Assembly (NCBI RefSeq): GCF_004102745.1
Contig: NZ_RLII01000005.1
Span: forward strand, 1 to 64,000
Direction of reading: 5' to 3'
Source of the DNA: Acetivibrio mesophilus
GTDB taxonomy: Bacteria; Bacillota; Clostridia; Acetivibrionales; Acetivibrionaceae
DNA length: 64,000 nt
The position numbers and the translations under genes are program-made. The notes under the pieces are model-generated. The model was not told where the DNA came from, made no database searches, and saw only the letters and a list, made by a program, of their open reading frames with translations. Each line of letters opens with the position of its first letter. Position 1 is the first letter of the stretch. Of the stretch, positions 1 through 7,601 are shown in pieces.

Positions 1-716
1 TTCTAAAAGGATTCTCAGGATATGTGCATGCAGACGGATATAAGGGGTATCACAAGCTGCCCGAAAATATTACTGTAGTAGGTTGCTGGGCACATGTACG
101 ACGAAAATTTTTTGACGCAATGGAAGCCCTACCAAAAGATAAGCAACCAACATCTAATGCTGCAAAGGGAGTAGCATATTGCGATAAACTGTTTCATTTA
201 GAGAAGCAGTTTGCATTGCTGTGCCCTGAAAACCGGTTAAAAGAACGAGAAAAGCAGTCTAAGCCTCTCATAGATGAATTTTACGATTGGATAGGGAAAT
301 TAAATGCACTGCCCAAAACCCATCTGGGTAAAGCAGTACAATATGCTCAGTCCCAGCGTAAATATCTTGAGAGGTATATAACGGATGGGCGGTTGGAGAT
401 ATCAAATAACCGAGCTGAGCGTAGTATTAAGCCATTCGTAATCGGACGCAAGAACTGGCTTTTCAGCAATACGCCAAGTGGAGCGAGAGCGAGTGCGGTT
501 TATTACAGTCTTGTTGAAACTGCAAAAGAGAATGGATTAAACCCGTTTGAATATTTGGCGTGGATATTTACTCAAGCCCCCAATCTTGGGAAGTTGGGGT
601 ATGTAAATTCATTTGCTGATTTGCTGCCCGGCAGCACGAAAATACCACCTAACGTGTTTATACCGAAGTTTCAAAGAACAGAGCCTGAAAAATATGCGTG
701 GGAGGAAGACGAATGA
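1..716 (+). CDS. IS66 family transposase, C-terminal part (5' truncated by window edge)
   Basis: Catalyses DDE-type transposition of the element. The reading frame is open from base 3 and begins with GFSGYVHADGYKGYHKL, the conserved IS66 block holding an Asp of the catalytic triad. The segment NNRAERSIKPFVIGRKNW carries the conserved Glu. The C-terminus (YLAWIFTQAP) resembles the IS66 C-terminal domain. Family members are about 500 residues, so roughly half the protein is visible. The GTG at 24 is internal and not a true start. No frameshift or stop interrupts the visible part, so the gene may be intact. The stop overlaps the next gene by an ATGA junction. Confidence 0.93.
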   Translation, partial: LKGFSGYVHADGYKGYHKLPENITVVGCWAHVRRKFFDAMEALPKDKQPTSNAAKGVAYCDKLFHLEKQFALLCPENRLKEREKQSKPLIDEFYDWIGKLNALPKTHLGKAVQYAQSQRKYLERYITDGRLEISNNRAERSIKPFVIGRKNWLFSNTPSGARASAVYYSLVETAKENGLNPFEYLAWIFTQAPNLGKLGYVNSFADLLPGSTKIPPNVFIPKFQRTEPEKYAWEEDE

Positions 717-1012
717 GAGCTGGAGAGCATACGACATTTATGATTAATTTTATCTCAAAATTTATCAAGGGAGAAATAGAACGTTATTTTTTTGATTTGG
801 ATTATTCTGCTTATGTAATAGAGCATTTTCCCTATATGGAGTTTGAGAACAGCGAATTAGCGGACAGATTTGCTCATACTGTAGACCGGGCATATGAACG
901 TGGAAATGCTATTGGTCTGTCAGATGAAGAGTTCAGGATGGAAATTGCCAATGCTTTCAATGAATGGTCGGCCCAAAGAGACTGGACTTATTTTAGATTT
1001 AATAAATGGTAG
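713..1012 (+). CDS. Small passenger protein inside IS66 element (unknown function)
   Basis: A 99-residue protein that I do not recognise. Its ATG overlaps the transposase stop (ATGA) and GGGAGG sits 7 bases upstream, so it should be translationally coupled to the transposase. The sequence is acidic and aromatic-rich, with no clear membrane segment or signal peptide. It lies before the proposed right end at 1113, so it belongs to the element. Passenger or accessory genes occur in some IS66 elements, but the usual tnpA and tnpB lie upstream of the transposase gene, so this is something else. No function is proposed. Confidence 0.7.
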   Translation: MRAGEHTTFMINFISKFIKGEIERYFFDLDYSAYVIEHFPYMEFENSELADRFAHTVDRAYERGNAIGLSDEEFRMEIANAFNEWSAQRDWTYFRFNKW

Positions 1013-1264
1013 CGTTAAAAGCTTATGCTTGTAGTTGGAAAAGTTTTCTTGCTTTTTAAACCAGTTCTATTTATGATTTTATTAGCCCATGTGCAAGTTT
1101 ATTTGACGCTTACGAAGAAGTGTGCAATCGGCCATATTGGAAAGTGTGATGGAATTAAAATTTGCCAATCTGTACCAATATGCAATTTTAACTTTCAATA
1201 ATGAGCGTTTTATGATAAAATGTTGCCGTCATATTTATTTACAATTTATTATAGGTGGTGTTGT

Positions 1265-2098
1265 ATGAATAGTAAAGGAAGGTGTAAAGTCGCATTAGTG
1301 GTACTTATCGTGCTTCTTGTAAGTTTTATCGGATGCTTTGAGGTAAGTGCACTTACTAAAGAGACTTACATAACTGTAAAGGTAAACGGCAACTATATTA
1401 AAATGGATAACTGGCCCTACATTAAGGACGGCAGGACATTTGTATCAGTACGGTTTATCGCTGAAGCCCTTGGAGCAAAAGTAGAATGGAATGAAGAAAA
1501 GAAAAAAGTTGTAATAAAAGATGACTACAATTATATTGAGCTATTTATCGGAAGCAATGAATCTTATATTAACGCAGTAAAGCAAGTAATGGACGCATCT
1601 CCTGAAATATCAAATGGACGCACAATGGTACCGTTAAGGTTTGTGTCGGAAACTCTCGACTGTTCAGTGGATTGGAATCAGACAACATATACAGTTTCAA
1701 TAAACAAAGAAGGCATTAAGGTGCCTGAAGAATGTGTATACAAGAGAAGTTATACAGATGACGATTTAATGTGGCTTGCCAGAATAGTAACTGTTGAAGC
1801 AAGGGGAATGTCTCTTGAGGGAAAAGTTGCAGTTGCAAATGTGGTATTAAACAGAGTAAAGAGTCCTTCATTTCCCAATACTGTGTATGATGTTATTTTT
1901 CAGAGAGGCCAATTTCCTCCGGCGTACAAAAGCGGCTTTAAGGAGTTGGTACCTCCAGATGAGTGCATTGTTGCTGCAAAGATGGCATTAGAAGGTGTTA
2001 ACAACATTGGGACTTGTCTGTATTTTAATAATAGACCGTTTACATCAAGAAGCGGTTCTTTCTATAAGAAAATAGAGGGCGAGTACTTTTACAACTAA
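1265..2098 (+). CDS. Secreted cell-wall hydrolase: copper amine oxidase-like N-domain plus SleB/CwlJ-type domain
   Basis: Probable exported peptidoglycan hydrolase of 277 residues. The start was placed at 1265, where AGGTGG precedes ATG and a signal peptide follows (basic start, hydrophobic stretch, Ala-X-Ala-like site near VSALT). Residues about 30-150 hold copper-amine-oxidase-like repeats (VSVRFIAEALGAKVEW, MVPLRFVSETLDCSVDW), which in clostridial surface proteins act as wall or binding modules, not oxidases. The C-terminal part (LARIVTVEARGMSLEGKVAV onward) matches the Hydrolase_2 family of SleB and CwlJ, with the catalytic-type Glu in VEARG. SleB and CwlJ act in spore-cortex lysis. A role in germination or general wall turnover is inferred, not shown. 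Confidence 0.85.
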   Translation: MNSKGRCKVALVVLIVLLVSFIGCFEVSALTKETYITVKVNGNYIKMDNWPYIKDGRTFVSVRFIAEALGAKVEWNEEKKKVVIKDDYNYIELFIGSNESYINAVKQVMDASPEISNGRTMVPLRFVSETLDCSVDWNQTTYTVSINKEGIKVPEECVYKRSYTDDDLMWLARIVTVEARGMSLEGKVAVANVVLNRVKSPSFPNTVYDVIFQRGQFPPAYKSGFKELVPPDECIVAAKMALEGVNNIGTCLYFNNRPFTSRSGSFYKKIEGEYFYN

Positions 2099-2120
2099 AA
2101 CAAAGATATTATAAAGGTAT

Positions 2121-2158
2121 AAAAAACAGGTACTAACTAAATAGAGTACCTGTTTTTT
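2121..2158. terminator. Bidirectional intrinsic terminator
   Basis: AAAAAACAGGTACT and AGTACCTGTTTTTT form a long perfect hairpin with A and T runs on both sides. It can end both the hydrolase gene on the left and the convergent P-type ATPase gene on the right. Confidence 0.9.
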
Positions 2159-2176
2159 GCGTCTTTATATGATAAA

Positions 2177-4294
2177 TTATATATTCTTCACTCTCATTAC
2201 CCTCATGGCATTCAGTACTGCCAACAGTGCAACGCCCACATCGGCGAAAACTGCCTCCCACATGGTGGCTATGCCTCCAGCACCGAGCAGCAATACCAGA
2301 GCTTTTACGGCAAAGGCGAAAATGATGTTTTCCCATACAATGGATTTAGTCCTTTTGGCAATTTTAATAGCACTTACCAGCTTCGAGGGTTCATCGGTCA
2401 TCAACACCACATCAGCAGCTTCAATTGCCGCATCTGAGCCTAAGCCCCCCATTGCAACACCGATATCGGACCGTGCCAGCACAGGCGCGTCATTCAGGCC
2501 GTCTCCAACAAACACCAGCTTACCTCCCCGGGATTTACTACTATCTAAAAGTTCCACTTTTTCTACCTTTTGATGAGGCAAAAGCTCAGCATGTACTTCA
2601 TCGATTCCCAATTCGCTTGCTATCTTATGAGCAGTGTTATTATTATCTCCGGTAAGCATTACCAGCTTTCTTACACCGATTTCCTTCAGCTCTTTTAAAG
2701 CTTTTTTTGAATCTGACTTTATCTCATCCGAGATTACAATATTACCCGTGTAGTTTCCATCAACGGCTACATGAACGATAGTACCTATGCTATCAATATT
2801 GGTAAAAGGAATGGATGCTTTTGTCATCAGGCTGGCATTTCCTGCTAGTATCTCTTTGCCATGGGAGATAGCCTTTATTCCATGACCGGCGATTTCTTCA
2901 TAGCTTTCTATCTTGTTTTTATCAATAGTTTCGCCAAAAGCCTTTGTGATTGACAATGCAATGGGGTGATTTGAAAAGCTTTCCGCATAGGCTGCATATT
3001 TTAGCAAATTCTCTTTTGTGAAGCCTGACGATGGATTCACCTCAGTTACATTAAATACACCCCTTGTAAGTGTGCCGGTCTTGTCGAACACTACGGTATC
3101 AACGCTGTTTAATGCCTCAAGATAGTTACTGCCTTTAATGAGAATGCCGTTTTTGGATGCCCCTCCAATTCCGCCGAAGAATCCGAGGGGTATGGATATT
3201 ACCAGAGCGCAAGGACATGAGATTACGAGGAATATGAGCGCCCTATAAACCCAATCAAAAAATTCGGCACCGGGAATAACCAATGGAGGAATTACTGCTA
3301 AAGCTGCAGAGATAAAAACTACTGCCGGGGTATAATATCGGGCAAACTTTGTGATAAAGTTTTCGGTTGGTGCTTTTCTGCTGCTGGCGTTTTGTACCAT
3401 GTCCAGTATTTTTGATACTGTGGATTCACCAAACAATTTTGTGACTTCAATGCTAATAAGGCTGGTTTGATTTACCGAACCGGATAGGACAGTTTCACCG
3501 GGGTAAACTTCCCGTGGGACCGATTCACCGGTCAGTGCCGAGGTATCCAGCATTGTTCTGCCTTCAGTAACCTTACCGTCCAAAGGTATTCTTTCACCGG
3601 GCTTTACCACTATTGTGTCTCCGACTTTGACGTCCTCTACAGATACCTTTTTTATGCTGTCGCTGGTCTTGAGGTTGGCATAATCGGGACGAATATCCAT
3701 AAGAGCAGCGATGGACTTTCTTGAACGGTTTACTGCCATATCCTGCAAGGATTCACCTATTTGGTAAAAGAGCATTACAGCCACGCCTTCAGGAAATTCG
3801 CCAATTAGAAATGCCCCAACTGTAGCTATGCACATCAGAAAGTTTTCATCGAATATTCTGCCTTTTGATATATTGCGCAGGGCTTTTAGTAATACCTCTC
3901 CTCCAATGATTATATAGCTTGCAAAAAACAAGCTGAATTCAACCCAGTAATTTAATTTCAGTGCTAATGCAGCGGTAAATAAAAGTATTCCGAGGCCAAG
4001 TTTGGCAAAATCTTTTTTGTTGAAATCACCATCATTATCTTTTTCATTATTTTTGCCCTGTTCCTCTACGACCTCTATATCTTCTTCTATACTTTTGGCA
4101 ATCAAAGATGCTTGCTTTATAATATCTGCTGATTGGAGCATGTCATTTAGTTCCAGAGTCATTTTCTTTGACACAAAATTAATTGAGGCATTATTTACAC
4201 CTTCGATCTCCTTTACCTTTGCTTCTATTTTTAGCGCACAATGGGCACAATTTAAACCTTCAAGTATCAGCTCTTTTTTTCCTGTCTGTTTCAT
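2177..4294 (-). CDS. Heavy-metal-translocating P-type ATPase (Cd/Zn/Pb exporter type)
   Basis: A 705-residue P1B-type ATPase that exports soft divalent metals across the cytoplasmic membrane. It carries an N-terminal HMA metal-binding domain (LNCAHCAL, CxxC-type), a Thr-Gly-Glu actuator loop (ALTGES), the membrane metal site SCPCAL, the phosphorylation site DKTGTLT and the hinge GDGLNDAP. CPC plus the neighbouring CadC-like regulator favours Cd/Zn/Pb over Cu. I chose ATG 4294 because AAGGGG lies 5 bases upstream. An upstream in-frame ATG at 4318 overlaps the regulator's stop (TAATG) and would add 8 residues. It is co-transcribed with the ArsR-type gene. Confidence 0.93.
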   Translation of the reverse strand: MKQTGKKELILEGLNCAHCALKIEAKVKEIEGVNNASINFVSKKMTLELNDMLQSADIIKQASLIAKSIEEDIEVVEEQGKNNEKDNDGDFNKKDFAKLGLGILLFTAALALKLNYWVEFSLFFASYIIIGGEVLLKALRNISKGRIFDENFLMCIATVGAFLIGEFPEGVAVMLFYQIGESLQDMAVNRSRKSIAALMDIRPDYANLKTSDSIKKVSVEDVKVGDTIVVKPGERIPLDGKVTEGRTMLDTSALTGESVPREVYPGETVLSGSVNQTSLISIEVTKLFGESTVSKILDMVQNASSRKAPTENFITKFARYYTPAVVFISAALAVIPPLVIPGAEFFDWVYRALIFLVISCPCALVISIPLGFFGGIGGASKNGILIKGSNYLEALNSVDTVVFDKTGTLTRGVFNVTEVNPSSGFTKENLLKYAAYAESFSNHPIALSITKAFGETIDKNKIESYEEIAGHGIKAISHGKEILAGNASLMTKASIPFTNIDSIGTIVHVAVDGNYTGNIVISDEIKSDSKKALKELKEIGVRKLVMLTGDNNNTAHKIASELGIDEVHAELLPHQKVEKVELLDSSKSRGGKLVFVGDGLNDAPVLARSDIGVAMGGLGSDAAIEAADVVLMTDEPSKLVSAIKIAKRTKSIVWENIIFAFAVKALVLLLGAGGIATMWEAVFADVGVALLAVLNAMRVMRVKNI

Positions 4295-4317
4295 TCTACC
4301 CCTTCTTTCACGATTCA

Positions 4318-4677
4318 TTATTCTGTAATATGCATAAATCCTTGGTCAAATATTTGCTTTATATGGTCATCATCAAGAGAGTAATACACGACTTTGCCTT
4401 CTTTTCTATACTTTACAAGTCTAGCCTGCTTTAATACTCTAAGCTGATGAGAAACTGCCGACTGTGTCATATTTATAAGGGAAGCAATATCGCAAACACA
4501 CATTTCTGAGGTAAACAATGCGTATAGAATTTTTATCCTGGTGGTATCGCCAAAAACCTTAAAAAGTTCTGCCAAGTCGTAAAGATGCTCTTCCTTAGGC
4601 ATGTTTTTCCTCGCCATGTTTACTATATCTTCGTGTATTACACTGCATTCACATGAGTCTCGTCTTTCGTCCAACAT
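4318..4677 (-). CDS. ArsR/SmtB-family metal-responsive repressor, CadC-like
   Basis: A 119-residue winged-helix repressor, first gene of the two-gene metal-efflux operon. The ATG at 4677 has AGGAGG 7 bases upstream; an upstream extension would run over the promoter and operator. The helix-turn-helix segment reads NMTQSAVSHQLRVLKQARLV. The N-terminal CEC pair and the CVCD motif in the helix before the HTH match the cysteine ligands of the CadC type (alpha-3N site), which senses Cd, Pb and Zn. Metal binding should release the operator and induce both genes. An exact metal preference cannot be read from sequence. Confidence 0.92.
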   Translation of the reverse strand: MLDERRDSCECSVIHEDIVNMARKNMPKEEHLYDLAELFKVFGDTTRIKILYALFTSEMCVCDIASLINMTQSAVSHQLRVLKQARLVKYRKEGKVVYYSLDDDHIKQIFDQGFMHITE

Positions 4678-4709
4678 CAAATTCCTCCTAATATAATTGA
4701 TGGATTGAA

Positions 4710-4731
4710 CATATGAATATATATTCATATG
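4710..4731. promoter_or_regulatory. ArsR/SmtB-type operator
   Basis: CATATGAATAT directly followed by ATATTCATATG is a perfect 22-bp palindrome. It fits the ATATGAA...TTCATAT operators known for SmtB and CadC proteins. It lies between the -10 box and the start of the repressor gene, so bound repressor would cover the transcription start. A further partial ATATTCATA half-site follows at 4733-4741. Confidence 0.85.
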
Positions 4732-4741
4732 TTATATTCAT

Positions 4742-4770
4742 ATTATATGCCAACTAGATAATGCTGTCAA
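4742..4770 (-). promoter_or_regulatory. Sigma-A promoter of the metal-efflux operon
   Basis: On the minus strand TTGACA (4770-4765), a 17-base spacer and TATAAT (4747-4742) give a consensus promoter. The palindromic operator begins 10 bases downstream of the -10 box. Confidence 0.88.
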
Positions 4771-4825
4771 TATTTTTGCAGCAAAAAAGTACCAATAAAA
4801 AATATTTATTTAGAAAGGAAAAGCT

Positions 4826-4856
4826 ACCCCCAAAAAAATAAGAATTACGTATTTTT
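4826..4856 (+). promoter_or_regulatory. Candidate sigma-I-type promoter of the PL11 gene
   Basis: ACCCCCAAAAAAA is followed by TTACGTATTTTT, with 21 bases from the first C to the CG of the -10 box. The same arrangement (C-run, A-tract, CG-type -10 after a fixed gap) occurs before chiA and sigI in this window. SigI promoters of clostridia and Bacillus are known to have a C/A-rich -35 and a CG-containing -10. No good sigma-A promoter is seen in this gap. Confidence 0.6.
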
Positions 4857-4901
4857 AAAATGAGGGACAAATAAAGAGAGCATTTTTTTAAGGGAGGATG
4901 T

Positions 4902-7391
4902 ATGATGAAAAAAACACTGGTGTTCTTAATGGCCTTGTGTCTGATAATCAGTCTATCTGCAAATTATTGTTTATCAGCTGGGCCGGCTTCAACTAAGTAT
5001 GGGGATCTCAATGCCGATGGAAAGGTAAATTCGACAGATTACACCTTGGGTAAGAGATACCTGCTGAAAATCATTTCGGAGTTTCCTATTTCAAATGGAT
5101 CGGTAGCCTTTGATCTTAATGGTGATTCAAAGAATGATTCAACGGATCTCACTGTGCTAAAGAGGTATTTGTTGAATATTATTGACAAAATTCCTGTTGG
5201 AACAGATATAAACTCCGGAGTGCAAAAGGCGATATATCAAGCTGAGGATGCGACATTATACAAGGCGTTCGAGGAAACAGTAAATGCAGGTTATGCTGGC
5301 AGGAGTTATGTAAATTACGATAATGAACCTGGGGGATATATTGAGTGGAACGTAACTGTATCCAATTCGGGTGCGTATAAGCTTACCTTTAGATACGCAA
5401 ACGGAGCAAGTAATAATAGGCAAATGGAAGTAAGAGTAAATTCGAATGTGGTTGTAAGCAATCTCGACTTTAATCCAACTTCAGCGTGGACTATATGGAA
5501 TGATCAAAGTATAGTTGTAACTCTTAATGCGGGAAATAACGTTATTAGAGCAACAGGAATTGCCGCTGATGGGGGACCAAATGTGGACTACCTTGAGGTA
5601 TCTTCGACAAATGAAACACCTCTTCCAACACCTACGCCAACACCGAAATCAACACCTACACCAACCTATGCGCCGATTACACCACCCAAAGGTGCACGTC
5701 AGATGGAAAATCTGGATAGAGGTGTAGTGGCTGTAAAAGTTAATAATGGAGTTTTTGTAAGCTGGAGAATGTTGGGGACAGATCCTTCCAATATTGCCTT
5801 CAATCTATATCGTAACGGAACAAAGGTAAACTCTTCGCCGATAACAGGGGCGACAAACTATGTGGATACCAGCGGAAGCACAAGCTCAACATATACGGTA
5901 CGTCCGGTTATTAACGGACAGGAACAGCCGGCATCAAAGGCGGCAAGTGTGTGGGGACAAAATTATCTGCAGATTCCTATTCAGGCGCCATCGAGTGCAT
6001 ATTCGGCCAATGATTGCAGTGCCGCGGACCTTGACGGAGATGGAGAATATGAAATTGTACTAAAGTGGGAGCCGGATAATGCAAAGGATAATTCCCAATC
6101 CGGAACTACCGACAATGTGTATTTGGATGCTTATAAGCTGGATGGCAGACGCTTATGGAGAATAGATCTTGGAAGAAATATTCGTGCCGGCGCACACTAT
6201 ACCCAGTTTATGGTTTATGATCTGGATGGCGATGGAAAGGCAGAGGTTGCGTGCAAGACGGCTGATGGAACAAAGGATGGAAAAGGTAATGTTATAGGCA
6301 ATGCAAATGCAGATTATCGCAACGCAAGCGGGTACATACTATCGGGACCTGAATATCTTACAGTCTTTAACGGGCAGACGGGAGCTGCTATTACAACGGT
6401 AGATTATGATCCTCCGAGGGGAACTGTCTCCTCATGGGGTGACAATTACGGAAACAGGGTAGACCGCTTCTTAGCCTGCATAGCTTATCTGGATGGCGAA
6501 AGACCGAGCCTTGTTATGTGTCGCGGATACTATACAAGAAGCGTGCTTGTGGCATGGGATTTCAGAAACGGAAAGCTCACAAAGAGATGGGTATTTGACG
6601 GCAACAATAATAGCGGATATAACGGGCAGGGTAATCATAACTTGAGTGTGGCCGATGTTGATGGCGACGGAAAAGATGAGATTATTTACGGAGCATGTAC
6701 TATTGATGACAATGGAAAAGGATTGTATACTTCAGGACTGGGTCATGGGGATGCAATGCATGTGAGTGACCTTAATCCTAACAGACCGGGGCTTGAGATT
6801 TGGAGCTGTTTTGAAAGTTCCGGCGGTGCTGCTTTGCGTGATGCGAAGACAGGGCAGGTAATATTTAGATGGAATGCATCAGGTGATACAGGCAGGGCTT
6901 GTGCAGCTGATATAACCGCATCATCTCCAGGCGCAGAATTGTGGGCCTCAGGGTCTTCACTGTTCAGCAGTACCGGTAAAAATATAGGAAGTGCTCCAAA
7001 GCAAGTGAATTTTGCAATATGGTGGGATGGAGATGAGCTCAGGGAGCTTCTTGACGGTACTACGATAAGCAAATACGGTGGTGGAACATTACTCTCTGCC
7101 AGCGGATGCGCTTCCAATAACGGTACAAAATCAACTCCGTGTCTGCAGGCAGATATTCTCGGAGACTGGAGAGAAGAGGTAATCTTTAGAACATCCGACA
7201 ACAAGTATTTGAGAATATATACAACAACAGCAACAACTAATAGGCGTATTTACACACTAATGCACGATCCGGTTTATAGATTGGGTATAGCATGGCAGAA
7301 TGTGGCCTACAATCAGCCGCCTCACACAAGTTTCTTTATCGGAGACGGTATGGCAGAACCACCAAAACCGAATATTTACCTTGTACCATGA
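4902..7391 (+). CDS. Cellulosomal rhamnogalacturonan lyase, PL11, with N-terminal dockerin and CBM35/CBM6-like domain
   Basis: An 829-residue secreted enzyme predicted to cleave the rhamnogalacturonan-I backbone of pectin by beta-elimination. In order: signal peptide (1-26); type I dockerin (about 30-95) with two Ca-binding segments, [12 protein letters not shown] and the less typical DLNGDSKNDSTD; a CBM6/CBM35-like module (about 105-230, starting YQAEDATLY); a Pro/Thr linker; and the PL11 catalytic region from about 265 to the end (RGVVAVKVNNGVFVSWRML, DLDGDGEYE and similar Ca-binding loops). GGGAGG lies just before the ATG. The dockerin sits in front of the catalytic module, where many cellulosomal enzymes have it at the C-terminus. 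Regulation is probably by a SigI factor through the promoter at 4826. Confidence 0.93.
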   Translation: MMKKTLVFLMALCLIISLSANYCLSAGPASTKYGDLNADGKVNSTDYTLGKRYLLKIISEFPISNGSVAFDLNGDSKNDSTDLTVLKRYLLNIIDKIPVGTDINSGVQKAIYQAEDATLYKAFEETVNAGYAGRSYVNYDNEPGGYIEWNVTVSNSGAYKLTFRYANGASNNRQMEVRVNSNVVVSNLDFNPTSAWTIWNDQSIVVTLNAGNNVIRATGIAADGGPNVDYLEVSSTNETPLPTPTPTPKSTPTPTYAPITPPKGARQMENLDRGVVAVKVNNGVFVSWRMLGTDPSNIAFNLYRNGTKVNSSPITGATNYVDTSGSTSSTYTVRPVINGQEQPASKAASVWGQNYLQIPIQAPSSAYSANDCSAADLDGDGEYEIVLKWEPDNAKDNSQSGTTDNVYLDAYKLDGRRLWRIDLGRNIRAGAHYTQFMVYDLDGDGKAEVACKTADGTKDGKGNVIGNANADYRNASGYILSGPEYLTVFNGQTGAAITTVDYDPPRGTVSSWGDNYGNRVDRFLACIAYLDGERPSLVMCRGYYTRSVLVAWDFRNGKLTKRWVFDGNNNSGYNGQGNHNLSVADVDGDGKDEIIYGACTIDDNGKGLYTSGLGHGDAMHVSDLNPNRPGLEIWSCFESSGGAALRDAKTGQVIFRWNASGDTGRACAADITASSPGAELWASGSSLFSSTGKNIGSAPKQVNFAIWWDGDELRELLDGTTISKYGGGTLLSASGCASNNGTKSTPCLQADILGDWREEVIFRTSDNKYLRIYTTTATTNRRIYTLMHDPVYRLGIAWQNVAYNQPPHTSFFIGDGMAEPPKPNIYLVP

Positions 7392-7422
7392 TAACATTTA
7401 CGACAATATGGAAATAAGTCAG

Positions 7423-7472
7423 GGAGCTGTCGCACAAGCAGTTGAATAAATTGCTGTGCGCAGCTCCTTTTG
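7423..7472 (+). terminator. Intrinsic terminator of the PL11 gene
   Basis: GGAGCTGTCGCACAAGC pairs with GCTGTGCGCAGCTCC, with a small bulge, and is followed by TTTTG. Confidence 0.85.
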
Positions 7473-7601
7473 TACTCTTATGCCAAAGAATTTAAATGTC
7501 AAAAAATTAGTAGGAGTAAGGTGAATTCACTAGGAAACTTTTGAAAAAACTACTGATATGGTGTAATATTATTAAAACGACATATGCGACGAGGAGGAAA
7601 A

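Larger units (their letters stand above)
1..1113 (+). mobile_element. IS66-family insertion element, right part (left part outside window)
   Basis: The element enters from the left edge carrying the 3' part of an IS66 transposase gene and a small overlapping passenger gene. I place its right end at 1113, where the sequence reads TTTGACGCTTAC. Read inward this is GTAAGCGTCAAA, which fits the GTAAGCG-type terminal inverted repeat known for IS66 elements. The 8 bases after it (gaagaagt) would be the target duplication, but the left copy lies outside the window, so this cannot be tested here. Confidence 0.75.
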
